Positions 47,326-60,119 of a stretch of 64,000 bases of DNA are shown piece by piece. The notes under the pieces were generated by a model, which ran no database searches, was not told the origin of the DNA, and saw nothing but the letters and a program-made list of their open reading frames with translations. The stretch lies in NCBI RefSeq assembly GCF_037975245.1, contig NC_092576.1, forward strand, positions 42,847,611 through 42,911,610, in the 5' to 3' direction. The translations under genes were made by a program, and so were the position numbers. The stretch's first letter is position 1. Each line of letters opens with the position of its first letter. This DNA is from Apostichopus japonicus (taxonomy: Eukaryota; Echinodermata; Holothuroidea; Aspidochirotida; Stichopodidae).

Positions 47326-47601
47326 GTTTAGTTAATCGTATTAGAACCATTTGGGTAGTAATAACTGAATTAAAAGTCTGTGAGGTAGACTTTTAAGTTT
47401 CATTCCTTCAACAAGTCTCAATCTATTGTCATAACTTGTCATGTCTAGTATTTCGTTGCAATAATTTCTTGCTACCTATACATACAATTTTCTAGTCGTG
47501 AACATTTTATCCATTTTAAATTAAAATGACTTGAAATGAGATTAGTTGAATGAACTTTAAAATGTCTCTGCAGCAAGTTACCTCGAATTGTTCAAGTTAT
47601 C

Positions 47602-47820
47602 TCAACTCATTGGGTGTAACAGTGTAAGGTACAAATCATCAGCAGTTACTCGATGTTGTGGCGTTTCGTTTCCTGTCCAGTCCTTCGCATAACTTTGAAT
47701 CTGTGTTTCTTGAAGTACTATGAAGCAGAGATTGCGCCGGTTGATTACAGTTTGTGCAAGCTGATTAACTTGCCTTGAATGTTGTTCATGTAAGCTGACA
47801 TCTAGTCTTGTTAAAACCAT
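47602..47820 (-). CDS. Unrecognised short ORF
   Basis: A 72-codon ATG-initiated minus-strand frame (MVLTRLDVSLHEQHSRQVNQ and so on, through DWTGNETPQHRVTADDLY). Its composition is more even than in other frames of this AT-rich region. No domain recognised, no clear splice sites seen, and it may be chance. Confidence 0.18.
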   Translation of the reverse strand: MVLTRLDVSLHEQHSRQVNQLAQTVINRRNLCFIVLQETQIQSYAKDWTGNETPQHRVTADDLYLTLLHPMS

Positions 47821-47829
47821 AGTATAAAC

Positions 47830-50800
47830 AGCCTACTTGTGAACCTTTCTTTTTCACCAAACTGTTTTCCCGTATATTATTTGCACATAGCAAACGTTGT
47901 GTAAAAATAACACAACCATGTGCAAAAAAAACAAATTACACTTGAGTTGTGTAAAGCTTACTGCGCTTATGTGTAGAAGTATCTCAAGAACGTGTCAAAA
48001 CAGGTTACATAACACTTCTGTAAAGGTTGCACTCTAATGTGACAAGCTCGACACAACTCAGGTGTCATTTCGTTTTACCTCTATTTGAGTTATTTCTACA
48101 CGTTTCCTAATGGGTTAGTAAAACACGTTGTCAAAGAAAATGTCATACCTTGAAAGCCTTAGGGTTACTTTTCTATGCTACAATATGTAATTCAACTCAG
48201 AGATGACCTCAGAATATATTTATGCAACCAAAGAGTCTGTTGCTATAACCATTCAATTAGGTTACATAAGAGACTCTCTTTCAAAATAGCGGATAGTTAG
48301 AAACTGTAAAATGTAAGGGTGCACCTACTCCAAGATTGAGTTCCTGTCAGAAATCAAAATAAATAATAGGTCTAGAAGCGAGTCCTGTTGCATCCCTTGT
48401 AAAAAAAAGAAAGAACTAGCATGTTGCATGATTTAGGTGATTAAGCCTACAAGGTGTGTATGTATATATATATGTTAGATCCTCCAAGCAGGAACTCTCA
48501 AAGAAGCCTCATTTGCTTACCAAAGCAATGCCAAATTGTTCATAACACATGCTTCAAATTGTTATTGCCTTCTGAAAGATTTAACGACTAGTTCAAATAT
48601 TTATTTCAGGTACTCCCATCTAGATTTGCTCACTCCAGAACTTTATTGCTCGTTTTTTTTCCCCAATACGTCATATAGTGTGTTATCCTTTGTAGGAAGC
48701 AGTGAACTTAAATCTTGTTGAAACTGGAAATAAGGAGTGAATTACACTAACAATACTAACACATTTGGATTATTGGTAATAATCAAATGTTAAACTAACA
48801 TTATGACAATGTTCCAAGGTAAACTTTGATCTCAGCCACTTTTCTTTATATGACATATCAATTTGTGCTGCTAAGTTCAAGTTACAACACTACTATATAC
48901 AAATCAATGTATGTTTTATCTTGTGGAGTGTAAGTCTATGTTGCTGTTCATTAAATTTAGTCACCTTTCTCTGTATATTTTACTTGTAAATTACTATACT
49001 TGTAGGTTAGTGTACATAATCTACGTAGGCTAGACAGAGAAAAGAAATATTATAAGCTAAACACATACACAATTTGAACGGCTTATCGGTGATCAACTTC
49101 ACACGTATTATAGGCCTTCTCATTTTACGAGTGAAGTGTCGGATGTGCTAGGTCGCCAGGGTATTTAGACGTTTATTATCATTTTTACACCTTCACTGCA
49201 CTATACTCCTTACTAGTTACTTTTAGGCTTAGGTTAGTACGAGTCCTAAGCTAGGCCCTAACTTGTCTAGGTACGATTTGCATAACTTTGCAGACCCGTT
49301 CTTCTAATTTGCTATTGACGAGTCATCCATTTTATTTCGTTGTAAACTTGATCGTTACATTTTCGTGTCGAAATGTAGGCTTTTTCTCGCGATCAGTTGA
49401 AGTAATATCTTATAAGCGTCGTGTTTCTGTTTGAAAATATACTACTTATATCATTATACTGTACGTAGCCTACGTACATTGTACGTGAATATTGTGCGTT
49501 GGTGTAGGCGGTCCCGCTTAAAATGGTTATTGACCAGAGTGCTTACATTGGTAGCTATCTCCAGAAATAACAATAATATTTTCTGCAAAATGTACACAAT
49601 TATTCAGTCAATTAATTAAATTTAGTATTTAGATATTTAATTTGATATAAAAAATATATATTTATAGCTAGTTAATATACTATTTTTTTTGTTACAAGAT
49701 TCTTGCTTTCTATTCTTTGGACGCCCGAGCTACATATTTGTTGTTTTCCTGTTACACAGTGCTGTGTAGTTGAGAACTTACACAAGTGTTGTGCACAAAC
49801 TTTTTTAGAGTGCGATGATCGATCAATTCTGTGATTATTCATAATATTGCAGCTCGACAATTACATAATTCTAACACTACCCAATATAATTGCGGAAACA
49901 CACAGTAACCCTACTTACGAAAAGTTACCTGCAGTTAATCTGGTTGAGGTCTGTCGTTTGTTCGTGCACGAAGCTTTAATTGTAAATGTAACCGTTTATT
50001 TTACACTGACCTCGTGTAGGTCACGCATTCCGACCATGTGCCATATGATAAAGGATTGAATACCTCTCTAGGTATCATTGAAATAAAAGTACGTGAAAGT
50101 GTAAATACATATGTGAACTACCATGCTCGGTTAGAAGACATTATTAAAACAGGAAGCTTCCACTCACGTTTCAGGTGACAGAATGTTAATTGTAACGAAA
50201 AATCACATGACCGCGTGACACATCCCCCTTCTTTATAAATATACGGTATATTTTATATGGAAGTTTACGAAACTTATTCACTGTGATATATTTAACATCC
50301 AGTTAAAATTATGAAATACACCTACTCAAAAAGTCAGCGCCGTGATATTAACGTTGTAATAGGGATACATATTCATGTATCCACGATGGGGGGGGGGGGG
50401 TGCAGAAGTAATCTTCTTCCCTTCATTGTAAGTTAAACTAAAGGATACAATACAAGGTAGTACAGTTGGATCATTAGTCGCAATTCTGTATTAGCGAAGG
50501 TAGCTTGATGTAATTTGAGGCAGAATGTAGCAGTTTTGACATAGAAAGTCAACTTTTAAAGGATGGGTCTATAAATAGGTTTGGTCATCAATTTAACAAT
50601 TTCAATGATTAACAATGATTTACATGATATTATTTTACAGTCATAATAAAAAAAAAGGCTCAAATTTTGAGAGCAAGACTTTCCAAATAACATCGTCAAA
50701 ATTTCGATAAATTATAAGTCGAATTGTTGGGAAGGAAGTTGACATTGCAGGGAGAAAGTTACATTGTCTTGAAACAAAGCACCGGGTGGAACTTCAGGCT

Positions 50801-51050
50801 TAAACATATGTGATATTGCACAATACTTTAAAAAACATAGTAACAAGCTCACATGTCGACGGATAACTTCTTATTTGAAATATGAGGCATTTAACTGAAA
50901 TTTGAAGATTACAATTTTGAGTTTTCGGAATAGAATAGCGACATTTCTAGTGTCACAATTAAGCCACCGTAGCATAAAAAGCACTGAAATTTAGTTTAAT
51001 ACACCTGCAAACCAAATCGCTTTCTGCCTTCTTATGCTTAAATCGCTGTT
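47830..51050. other. Intergenic, no gene recognised
   Basis: Long AT-rich stretch with scattered frames under 75 codons. It holds a SINE tail fragment near 48465-48525 and a poly-G run at about 50388-50400. Confidence 0.4.
48455..48525 (-). mobile_element. SINE 3' fragment
   Basis: A TA/GT-rich tail is followed by GATCCTCCAAGCAGGAACTC and AAAGAAGCCTC. It matches, in order, the tail-proximal part of the SINE at 41062-41330, also in minus orientation. The tRNA-like head is missing. Confidence 0.55.
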
Positions 51051-51052
51051 TT

Positions 51053-51357
<305 letters not shown>

Positions 51358-51359
51358 AA

Positions 51360-53010
51360 TCATTATACAGAAATATTTCTTTCTTTAAATAGTGTTGGAT
51401 TGTAACCTGTTGCAAAATGCACTATACCCTGTAGTATACAGCAGCAACAAATAAATTATATCTCCTAACTTTTCTGACAAAGTAATATCTGTTCATGTTT
51501 AGTGCAACATGCAATGACACACGGTGATAGGACGGCCTCAGTTCGAATGGAAAACCGGTGAACGGCTCCCTTAGTTTGATTGAAACAAAAACGTAATCAC
51601 ATACCACAACAAAATAGTTTCAACTGTAAACAACATGAATCATGATAAGTCATTAATCGATTCATCAATAATAACTTTTACCATTTACTGCCGGAGATCT
51701 CAGTGTCGATAGAGATGGTTCGACGGGTATTGATGAGGGCAACATACAATCAGTTATAATCAGAGAAAGAATAGAATGAGTCATTTGCCATTACATATTT
51801 CTTTCATTGTTCATACTTTGGATACATTATAAAGATTTACCCATAGAACGCATTACATCAATTGGTCTCTCTTCATCTGTTACAACCTCACATATCAACG
51901 TTGTAGTTAGGATCAGGCATACACCGGCTACGGATATGTTTGAAGAAAAAAAAAACTAAAACGGTATTTTGAAAATGATGAAAGCTTTTCCTTAAAGGTC
52001 AAAGGTTTAAATCCAAATCCAAAAGTCTAAAGACAGGTTCCATTATGACGTCGAGCCTTCAATTGGAAACTGGTTATAAATGATTACAGTGGGTAAACAA
52101 TGAATAGAAAAGTTTAAGTACGCAATGTTTCATTGTTTTTAACCCGCCCAATCTCCACCCCCCCCCCCCCCCCAAACTTTCCTAAACAACCCGTTCCGTT
52201 TATTGTTGCGTGCTCAGAAACGGCACCATATAATATTCCTGTTCAAACAGACAGATACATCTCATGTAACCAGACATGTGTTCCAACTCTAGCTGAAGAA
52301 AGAAAGGTTAAAAATGTAAATCATGCAAGATTTGCTCTTACATTATCCATTAGTTTAGTTTTGTTTAACAGTTATTGAAAATAACCGATCATTTTCAACA
52401 TGCCTTATTTAAAAAGATTTGTTTCCTAATTATCAGGACTCTTGAAGGGAAGGAGGTCGTAACTACATGGGTGTGGGAATGGAGAATATAGGAGAAACGG
52501 TTTATCTTCTTCAGAAATCCAACTATGTTTTATGAATCGTCATAGAAAATGGATCGCAACATTGTTTTTGTCTTCCATTTCGTTTGAATATAATTGTAAC
52601 TTGCCGATATAATTGTCGGTGAGTTTAGTTAATCTCATGACGCACGTACAGACCCACGAATATGCAAACAACAACTTAAGCTAGACATGATACTTCATTA
52701 CTATTTATAATATCATTAATATTTCGTTAAGATATTAACATAAAAATGGTCTACTATATTTTCAAACCGGTTAACTTAATATGATACATTTATAATATAA
52801 ATATCGTTAGCTTAAATGAACAGTATAATTAAATGTTGCTTTTAGTGTTATTCGGACCCAAATAACATTTGTGCATAATTGAAGACGTGATGGTATATTT
52901 CCTGATAATAATTTAATAATTGCCGTATATTTTATGTCGCAAGTTTAATGTGCAAAAGTAATGTTCTCTGGTATACATGTGAAATATTGAAGCTTTGCTT
53001 CATGTCTTCG
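51360..53010. other. Intergenic, no gene recognised
   Basis: AT-rich. A poly-C run lies at about 52158-52173. No protein or RNA feature recognised. Confidence 0.4.
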
Positions 53011-53014
53011 ATTC

Positions 53015-53020
53015 TTTATT
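53015..53020 (-). promoter_or_regulatory. Candidate polyadenylation signal of the NXPE-type gene
   Basis: AATAAA on the minus strand, about 257 bp downstream of the stop codon at 53277. The position suits a short 3' UTR, but AATAAA is common by chance in DNA this AT-rich. Confidence 0.4.
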
Positions 53021-53276
53021 AGATTATGGATTATGATTTCTAATAACTTCATAAAGAGCGCCACCAATTTATATACTTATTTATATCACAGTATAAGCAT
53101 TGTTTCATTCGTCTCGCTCCTTTTCTCTACACCCCCCCCCCCCACAACACCTCCCACACCCTAACTCTTCCAGTACCAATTCCATTTTTCGTTGAGTGGT
53201 CACAGTTCTCAGTAGTGTCCAACCTCAAGATTCTAGACTCGTATATACATCACGATCTTACTACAGACGCCTTGGT

Positions 53277-54898
53277 TCAGAGAAGATTTATGTTACATTT
53301 TCTGACATTGACTGAACCTGACTGAGTATCTAACGTATCAATGGGTTCGGTCCTCATGCATTCCGCAGGACACAATGTACCGTCCCAAACAAGAAACTTG
53401 GCTTTCGAAGTTTTGCGTATACCTTCAGATGAAATGTAACATTTTAAATCTGGATTAACTTTAATGTGAAAGGGGAGTAAAGACGCCGGACAGTCCTGAC
53501 AAACTGTTATTTTTCTAGGAAATGTTATTTTCGATTCATCTGTCTTTAACCAAGCTTCTTTTCCCTCTGGCGCTATTACCTTCCCAAATAATATCTGAGC
53601 TATCATTGCTGTGGGATTTCCGCAGACTCTCATCTCACCGTTAAATTCGTTGCACCATTTATGCCAGTGATTTGATTTCATTATCAGTGGACTTGATTCG
53701 GTGTTGTGTCTCATTCCTGATCCTAATCCGAACCCGTCGATCAATTGGACACGACCGTCTAAGGATAAAAATTCCTCCGCCAGTTGGTAACTTTTTTCAA
53801 GACCATCTTTAGTGTACAGCATTCTGTCTTTGCATTTGAAGTTATAGAGAGGATACATAGTACCAGACCAAGATGATGGGATGGCCTTTAATAGTAATTC
53901 CAATTGCACAACTGTTCTGATAGGTACTACCAAAATATCTGGCAATGGATCTGCAGCGAAAAGGTACTCTCGTAAAAACCTAAGACCGTCACCAAAAAAA
54001 TCGTAACTTCCCAATTTTGCTACCTTCTCGTCGTGGCAAATAACATCAGATTTTCCATCATCAGTGATATTCATAAAATGGTCATTTTCAATCCGAAAGT
54101 CCTGATAAACGAGTTGTAAGTTTCCAACTTTAACTTGCGCATAACCCCAGCATTTAGCGAAATCAGAATCACTTAAATTATATTTTTCTTCTTTAGTGAG
54201 TAGTACATCAACCAGAGAGAAGAATATCCCACGCTCGACTGAGGAACCCAAAATTACAATTTTCTTTGGAGAGGGAGATTCCGCTGCCATTGCAAGGTCA
54301 TCTGTTGTAAAGACGTCAAAAGTGCACCAATCCAACTGGAAGACCCATCCGCTACGTAGAACCCCTCGTTTTTTGCTGGCCAAGTTGCGAGTTATCCATT
54401 TGCCACCCAGCCACGACGGTCGGGTTAGTGGCACAGCGTGACAAGAAGGCAACTTGTCGGCCGTTCTGCCAATTTCCATTGCATCAGCGGGATCTCCGGC
54501 CTCGACGACAAGATTAAATGGACTGCCGGGTAGCTGTAACTGTACAACATGATCAAACTCCTCTATGAAGAGATTATACACACCTGGCAATGTAGGTACA
54601 ACTGTAAAGTTCACTATAGTCCTGTCATCAGAATATTCTGTTTGATTTGCCACAAAGATATGATTCTCTCCAACAGCTAAAACACTATAGCCATTTACCT
54701 TTGATACGTTTTTCCCAATTTCAACCGAAAAGTTAACCATTTGACCAACTTTCACTTTATTCAAAGGGATTGGACGAACTCGGCTTTGACTCTCCGGAAG
54801 ACTTTCAGCAACTAAATGACGATCACGTAAAATAGAACCATTTGAATATTGTTTGAATTCATGAAATGCAGACACAACTTGTTGTATTTCTTCTTTTT
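53277..54898 (-). CDS. NXPE-family protein, exon 2 (main coding exon)
   Basis: This large exon encodes the last 540 residues of a protein of about 617 aa. An Ig/filamin-like N-terminal domain (about residues 120-215, ending PGSPFNLVVEAGDPADA) is followed by an SGNH/PC-esterase-like domain. Its first motif, KIVILGSSVERGIF, is near residue 295 and the NHWHKWCNE segment near 490, with a Cys-rich tail (ITVCQDCP, LCPAECM) at the end. This is the NXPE (FAM55) layout. The family's usual GDS is GSS here, so the nucleophile Ser is kept but Asp is lost. Some NXPE/PC-esterase relatives act as glycan O-acetyltransferases in the secretory pathway; activity here is unproven. The acceptor TTTTTTTCAG at 54899 joins exon 1 in frame. 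There are no internal stops and the gene looks intact. Several Asn-x-Ser/Thr sites fit a luminal protein. Confidence 0.88.
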
Positions 54899-56522
54899 CT
54901 GAAAAAAAGAAGAAGAAAAGAACAGATTACTGTATCGTGATAAAAAAAAATCATTACTCGATATCGTTTCTTTCTTTATATTCAACTTGAAGAGGTAATA
55001 CTTACATTTGTAGATGAGAAGATACTGGAGTCTATTAGGTGATGAGAGCGCTATGAACGACAAGTCACAAATTATCTTCAAAATTGAACAAACTGTATGT
55101 AGGCTACAGTATATGGATGGTAGGTTATCGATACAAATGGTATACATATAATAACACAATATCAGTTTATTAACTAGTTCAAGGCTACATTACCATATGT
55201 GTAGGGGGCGAGGATGCGGTTATATCCCCGTGCTTCACCTAGCAGGATATTTTATAAACATGCGGGCAATATGTTGATATTGTTTCGGGCACCGCTAAAG
55301 ATAATAAACTGTTATACTCACGCTATAATGATGTAGTTTTTTGCAAAACTTAGGTAATTAAACAAACGTCCTTAACTTGCTTCCTTTTTGGTTTTGATTT
55401 TTAGGTAACTAAGCAACAAGTTAATTACAGAGAAGTTCTAGTTATAACGTAAGACCGGTGTGGGTTTGATCTGTTTGCTGTACGAAATAGCGATACAATG
55501 GTTGCCGTTCTGAAATTTATTTGAAAGAAGCTCTCTCAGGCGTTTAAACTTTAAAGAGTGCTACACGATAAATATGGTCAAAGTTCAAATGTTGTGGATA
55601 GCTTAGTCAGTACGACTGCCTTGTTCTACTCAAACATTTCTGTTGGATTTATGACCTGTGCTCGCTAAAGAATACTCTCCTTTCTCCCAAGAGCAGTCAA
55701 GTGTTTGACACTCTTGTAGTTAAATATACCCACCCTACCCCGACAGCGCACTTGAGTAGGCTTAAGACTGTAACAAAGAAAGAGATCCCAATGGACTTTC
55801 CTCATTTTAACACGATCACATTTTTAACACCACAAATGGTAAAAACAACACAAATAATAAAAATGTATAGACTGAGAGCAGCCTTGACAAACTCCCTTAG
55901 AAATTTTGAAGGATGGAGAAGAAAAACCATTATTAATAACACAAGCTGAGGAGCTAGAATAAAACTTTCGAATCCATCCAATGAAACTATCCTTAAAATT
56001 TAAAAAAAAAAAGTGTAAGCAATCAATAAATAAAGTTCCACTCAAGACGGTCAAACGTCCTTTCAAAATCTAATAAAAATAAGGAAGACATTGGTAAATA
56101 TAATCGTAGAAAGACTATGATGGTGATCGGAGGGCGGGGAGGGTGAAGAAAAGGTTAAGGCAAGGCAGATGACATATTTACTGACAGTAACATATAAATT
56201 GTTACACATTTGGAGATATTACACCGTCGTAGTAAGTTAAGAGAAAGTCACATGATCTAACGCCCTAGCAATCAATAGGCGCGTGTGCAATCACAATGCG
56301 ATCACAAATAAATTATACAGCAAAACTCTTAGTACTCCTTAGGCGATCACAAGAAATAAGTTCTGAGGATTACTACAGGTAAAGATTTGTTGACAAAGGA
56401 AATTGCATATTTAACAAATACATGGACTGCCGTTGTACAGCCTTTTACCTAAAGATGAAAGTGCGTAAGATTCTTTACTTCAACGGAGAATCAGTCTTAA
56501 CGAGGAAACTTTAAACCCTTAC
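54899..56522 (-). other. Intron of the NXPE-type gene (1.62 kb)
   Basis: Bounded by GT (CCG/GTAAGG) and AG. It includes a relic unit of the 82-bp repeat seen in the 45-kb MITE (about 55200-55320), short frames without meaning, and otherwise unique AT-rich sequence. Confidence 0.75.
55200..55320. repeat. Relic unit of MITE tandem repeat in intron
   Basis: GCGGGCAATATGTTGATATT then TCGGGCACCGCTAAAGATAA follows the order of the 82-bp unit in the 45026-46061 MITE. GC-rich sequence just upstream (GTAGGGGGCGAGGATGCGG) may be a decayed element end. No duplication was found. Confidence 0.5.
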
Positions 56523-56754
56523 CGGTCTGTGCATACGCACGATAGTTAGCTTCTTTATATGGCACAGTACCTTCCAATTTTCTAATCCAGTGTAGTATAG
56601 GCTTCGAAGATCCATTGAGTTGCGAGTAGTTCAATGGCTGGTCATATCCTTCGCCGGAGAATAGTCCCAAATAAATCATATATGAGCATATTAATATGGA
56701 AAGAAAGAAAGTGGAGTTATCTCTTAACTTCTTAGCTGATAAACGTTCCCCCAT
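56523..56754 (-). CDS. NXPE-family protein, exon 1 (N-terminal anchor)
   Basis: The ATG at 56754 opens 77 codons plus one base. A short basic N-terminus (MGERLSAKKLRDN) precedes a hydrophobic stretch, STFFLSILICSYMIYLGLF, of about 19 residues, the form of a type II signal anchor. A luminal stem follows (GYDQPLNYSQLNGSS, with candidate N-glycosylation sites). The donor CCG/GTAAGG leaves phase 1, and exon 2 begins with two bases that complete a Glu codon, giving ...AYAQT-EKEEIQQ. This exact phase match and the expected Golgi-type topology support the join. Further 5' non-coding exons cannot be excluded. Confidence 0.8.
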
Positions 56755-56759
56755 TTCTC

Positions 56760-57100
56760 CTGTGTTCCTGCGGGTAACTATAATGTTGCAGTGATCTGTT
56801 TCAATACATACCCTCTCTCCACCTCTTTCTCTCTATATCCACCTATCTCTCTGTCGGTTACGGTATTCGTTTTACTCAGTGAACCTGATCAAAACCAACA
56901 TCCAATTGTGTTACTTTTTTTCTTCGCAAAACATCGAAATACGCATACGTGTACCATCCACGCGCATACTACTATTTTCTTTTATATTGTTTGGGGGAAA
57001 ACACACCCACGAGGCCGCGAATGTACGTAAAACGAACGCTAGTGTTTAGAGGTTGTCCTAGAACGAAACAAATATAGACTATAGGCTACTGCAGTATTGT
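56760..57100. other. Upstream region of the NXPE-type gene
   Basis: Pyrimidine-rich on the plus strand near 56810-56870. No clear TATA box or initiator can be assigned. Its promoter role for the minus-strand gene is inferred from position only. Confidence 0.35.
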
Positions 57101-57104
57101 GGCA

Positions 57105-58230
57105 TTGATTCATTTATTTGTTTAATCGCCAATTGTGTACAATGGGAAAGGAAGTCTCCTATACAGTCTTAAAAAGACTTAACAAAGTATGAGACTCCCT
57201 GGAAGAAAACAAAATTTACAAATATAAATAGTACAGTATAATGGTAAGGATTAAATATACAGTAATAATAACCTAATGATGCTGGGATGGATAGTAGGCC
57301 CTAATGGATACGTGAATAGATTATATAATACTAGTAAGAGTTAATAAATTCCTTTTTCAAATGTCTGGTTAATGTGGGTTTTGAAGGTATAGACTTCAAC
57401 TTTGTTGATAGATCATTCCAAAGTTGTATTCCTCTATTAAGAAGACCGAATTTCCCTATGTTACTATGGTAAACATTGCAATGAGCGTTGTCGGTTTGTC
57501 GTGTGTGATGGTTATGTAAGACTATGTTACTACATATAAAGTCATTAAAAGTGACTGGCAGTAATCCATTCCATGCTTTGTAAGGAAGGTTAGAAACCTT
57601 GACTGTTATATTATCACCAAGTTTTAATAAATTTAGGGACTTAAATATTCCACTAGTATGTTTAAGTCGTGGGGCATTAGCAATATGACTTATAGCCCTC
57701 GTTTGGAGAATATTTAGGCGGTCAAGGTTAACATTGTATGTACCACACCAAATAGTTGTACTGTAGGATAGGTGATGCAGAACTAATGTTTGGTAAAGCA
57801 TTCTAAGGACATACTGTGGGAGGGGAAATTTCAGCTTAGATAATATACCAGTATTTTTAGCTACAACATACATACTAACGAAATATGGTTATTTCCAAGA
57901 AAGTTAGCTATTAATATTAACATCGAGAAACTAAGTATCAGTTACACATTTAATTATTTTACCGTCCATCGTAATATCATTATCCCAACGAATTGCTCTT
58001 CTACTACTAAAAACAAAATACTTAGTCTTATCAATATTAATACTTAATTTGATTGCTGCAAATCAATCACAGAACTTATCTAGTTCACAAGAAAACAGTA
58101 CTCTCAGAGTGAATATACGTTCTTCGAGTGAAAGAAAAGGTTGGTGTAATCGGCAAATTAGACTGTATGAGCGATGTTGGAGACATGGCACATATCATTA
58201 ACGTATATAATAAATAACAAAGGACCTAAA
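57105..58230 (-). mobile_element. 5'-truncated LINE (Jockey/CR1/L2-type) relic
   Basis: On the minus strand, starting near 58230, the translation shows LGPLLFIIYVNDM (reverse transcriptase motif region), then FADYTNLFF, a decayed form of the catalytic YADD box, then KLSINIDKTKYFVFSS-like sequence. An open block of 180 codons (57331-57873) follows with LVLHHLSYSTTIWCGTYN and LQTRAISHI, the post-RT thumb segment of Jockey-superfamily LINEs. Several in-frame stops lie upstream of 57873. The 3' region to about 57105 has a short TAAATGAATCA-like end. The element is dead and lacks the endonuclease. Exact clade is uncertain. Confidence 0.8.
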
Positions 58231-58239
58231 ATATATGAT

Positions 58240-59160
58240 TAAGTAGTCACGTGTTTCTTTGTTATGCTAGGAATTCTTTTTAGTTCGTTTTCAAGCAGAG
58301 AGTTATTGTGTTTATGAAGTTCATTTCCTTTATAGGAGATAAATGGCCCGTATGTACCTCCGTTGTAATATATGGCAGGACTACGCTAGTATGCCTCTTA
58401 CAACTTATACAGTTACAAAACAAACGTTTCTTTCTTTCTTTCTTTCCTGTTCGTATGTTTGCATATCAGTCTTTCTGTTTGTTGTTGGGTTTTTTTCTAT
58501 GTGTGTGTGTGTTAGAGCGTTTGTTTTTCTTTCTGACCGAGGACTTGAACAAAAGAATTCCAGGTCCTCGGTTGTGATTTCTAAAGAATAACCACGTCCT
58601 CGGAAGAATTTCTATTGTATGTTGTATTGTTAAGGTTAGGGTACGTGGATTTGAACAATGGAAAATACAATGGGGTCCTCGGTTGGAATGTAAAACCAAC
58701 ATGTGTGTTTGTGTGTGTGTGTTTGGTCTCATCGGGTTGGATATATTTATCCTGAATTAGAATATGAAATCACTTCTCGGTGAAGAGGAATTTTAATTTC
58801 TCACGATGCTACGAACTGTGGGGATAAATCTACAGATATGTTTTGTTTTTGGTTTCAAGTGGAAGGAATTTCAATTTCAACTACAATAAAACCAGAACTA
58901 CTTGTTTATGTTTGTTGGTTTTGTTTTTACTATTTATGTTATCTTATTCGAAACAAACAGATGCTAAAAAGCACCAAAGCTTTGATATGTTTCGACAATT
59001 TCTAATTCGTAGCAAAAGTCAATCAGAGAAATCCAAGTCATCTTTTCATCGCAAGGACTGATGTCAACTTTTTCGTAAGAGCTGAGAATCGCCAATACGC
59101 ATGAGCATGTGATGAGACAAGGGCCGGATATAGACAACCAAGAAGAGTTTATATTCATGG
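58240..59160. other. Intergenic, weak small ORF
   Basis: The phrase GTCCTCGGTTG occurs at about 58565 and 58676 with related words between. Two short GT microsatellites are at about 58500 and 58700. An open frame at 58843-59061 (72 codons, plus) has a hydrophobic core (TCLCLLVLFLLFMLSY) followed by a Lys/Ser-rich tail, a form seen in small secreted precursors. I cannot support it as a gene beyond that. Confidence 0.25.
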
Positions 59161-59164
59161 TGAT

Positions 59165-60044
59165 TTATTCCAATAAATAGGTGACCAGAACTTCGGTTGT
59201 TAAAATGATAGATAATGAGAATGTTGGTTCGGTATCTAGGGCGTACATCGTCGTCATCAATGCAGCTGCTCTTATTATACTAGCAGACAGCACTATGAAA
59301 AGATTGAACCCAGCAGACGGGGAAATGAAAACAGTTTGTTTGGTTAAAATTGAAATAGCCCCACCGATTAGAAAATGTATCGCTTGAGTATCGTATGAGT
59401 ACCAGTAGATAATGGGTTTTACCATTATTTAAGCATTTTTAGCTTAATGTGTAGAGACCAAAATTCCACTACCAAAGGCGATATAGAAACCGGTTCTATT
59501 TCCTTCAGTCGTCCAATGAGAAAGGATGAATGAAGGTTGCAATGTTAAGATGACACCTAAAATAGCACTTAAACATCACTAAAATTACCATCGGTTTGAA
59601 TCTAAAATTTAAATAGGTGAAAGTTAGTAGGCTGAATGTCATTACTTCACTGCTGTAAAGCATAGGGCAAACATTACCTGGTGACCATTTTAAAATGGCC
59701 AGGTTCTCAAAATACAAAGAAACAAACATTAGAACTCCAGCGACGGTTGGCATGACAACGAATGTTCTGTGGACCAATCGGAAGGATTCTTTCCGAGTCA
59801 TGAAGAAATAATTTAATAAAGAGAAACTAAAAAAGCAAAATCCCGTCAAACAGGTTAATTGCAGTGGCGGGATTACTCCTGTTGACTGTTTGGCAAGAAT
59901 ATTAACAATTGCGTTCAATAACATAGCAATAATTGCTAGCACTTTTCCACTCTCGAAATCGGTCCCATCTCCAACACATAGGTGGTGCTGGAAAACGCTT
60001 CGTTGAAGATTCGAGCTTCCTGTATTCGAGTCTTGCTTTCATCG
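59165..60044 (-). pseudogene. EamA/SLC35G-type transporter pseudogene
   Basis: On the minus strand, from about 60044, an open block reads through FESGKVLAIIAMLLNAIVNI, LAKQSTGVIPPLQLTCLTGF, several hydrophobic segments and LENLAILKWSPGNVCPMLYS. After frame changes come FYIAFGSGILVSTH and then FLIGGAISILTKQTV to VLVTYLLE near 59165. Repeated 20-residue membrane helices, the Asn/Lys spacing in the first helix and the SP(G)..P.LYSSE.. segment suit EamA-fold drug/metabolite transporters of the SLC35G kind. The usual protein has ten helices. Here at least one frameshift and stops near 59430-59505 split it, and no ATG starts the first block. Substrate unknown. Confidence 0.55.
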
Positions 60045-60119
60045 GTCTAGATTAACAAAGGAAAAGATGCGTGAATATCATTTTCTTGGCCAGTTGTCAT
60101 AAGTAGAGATTAAAGATCC

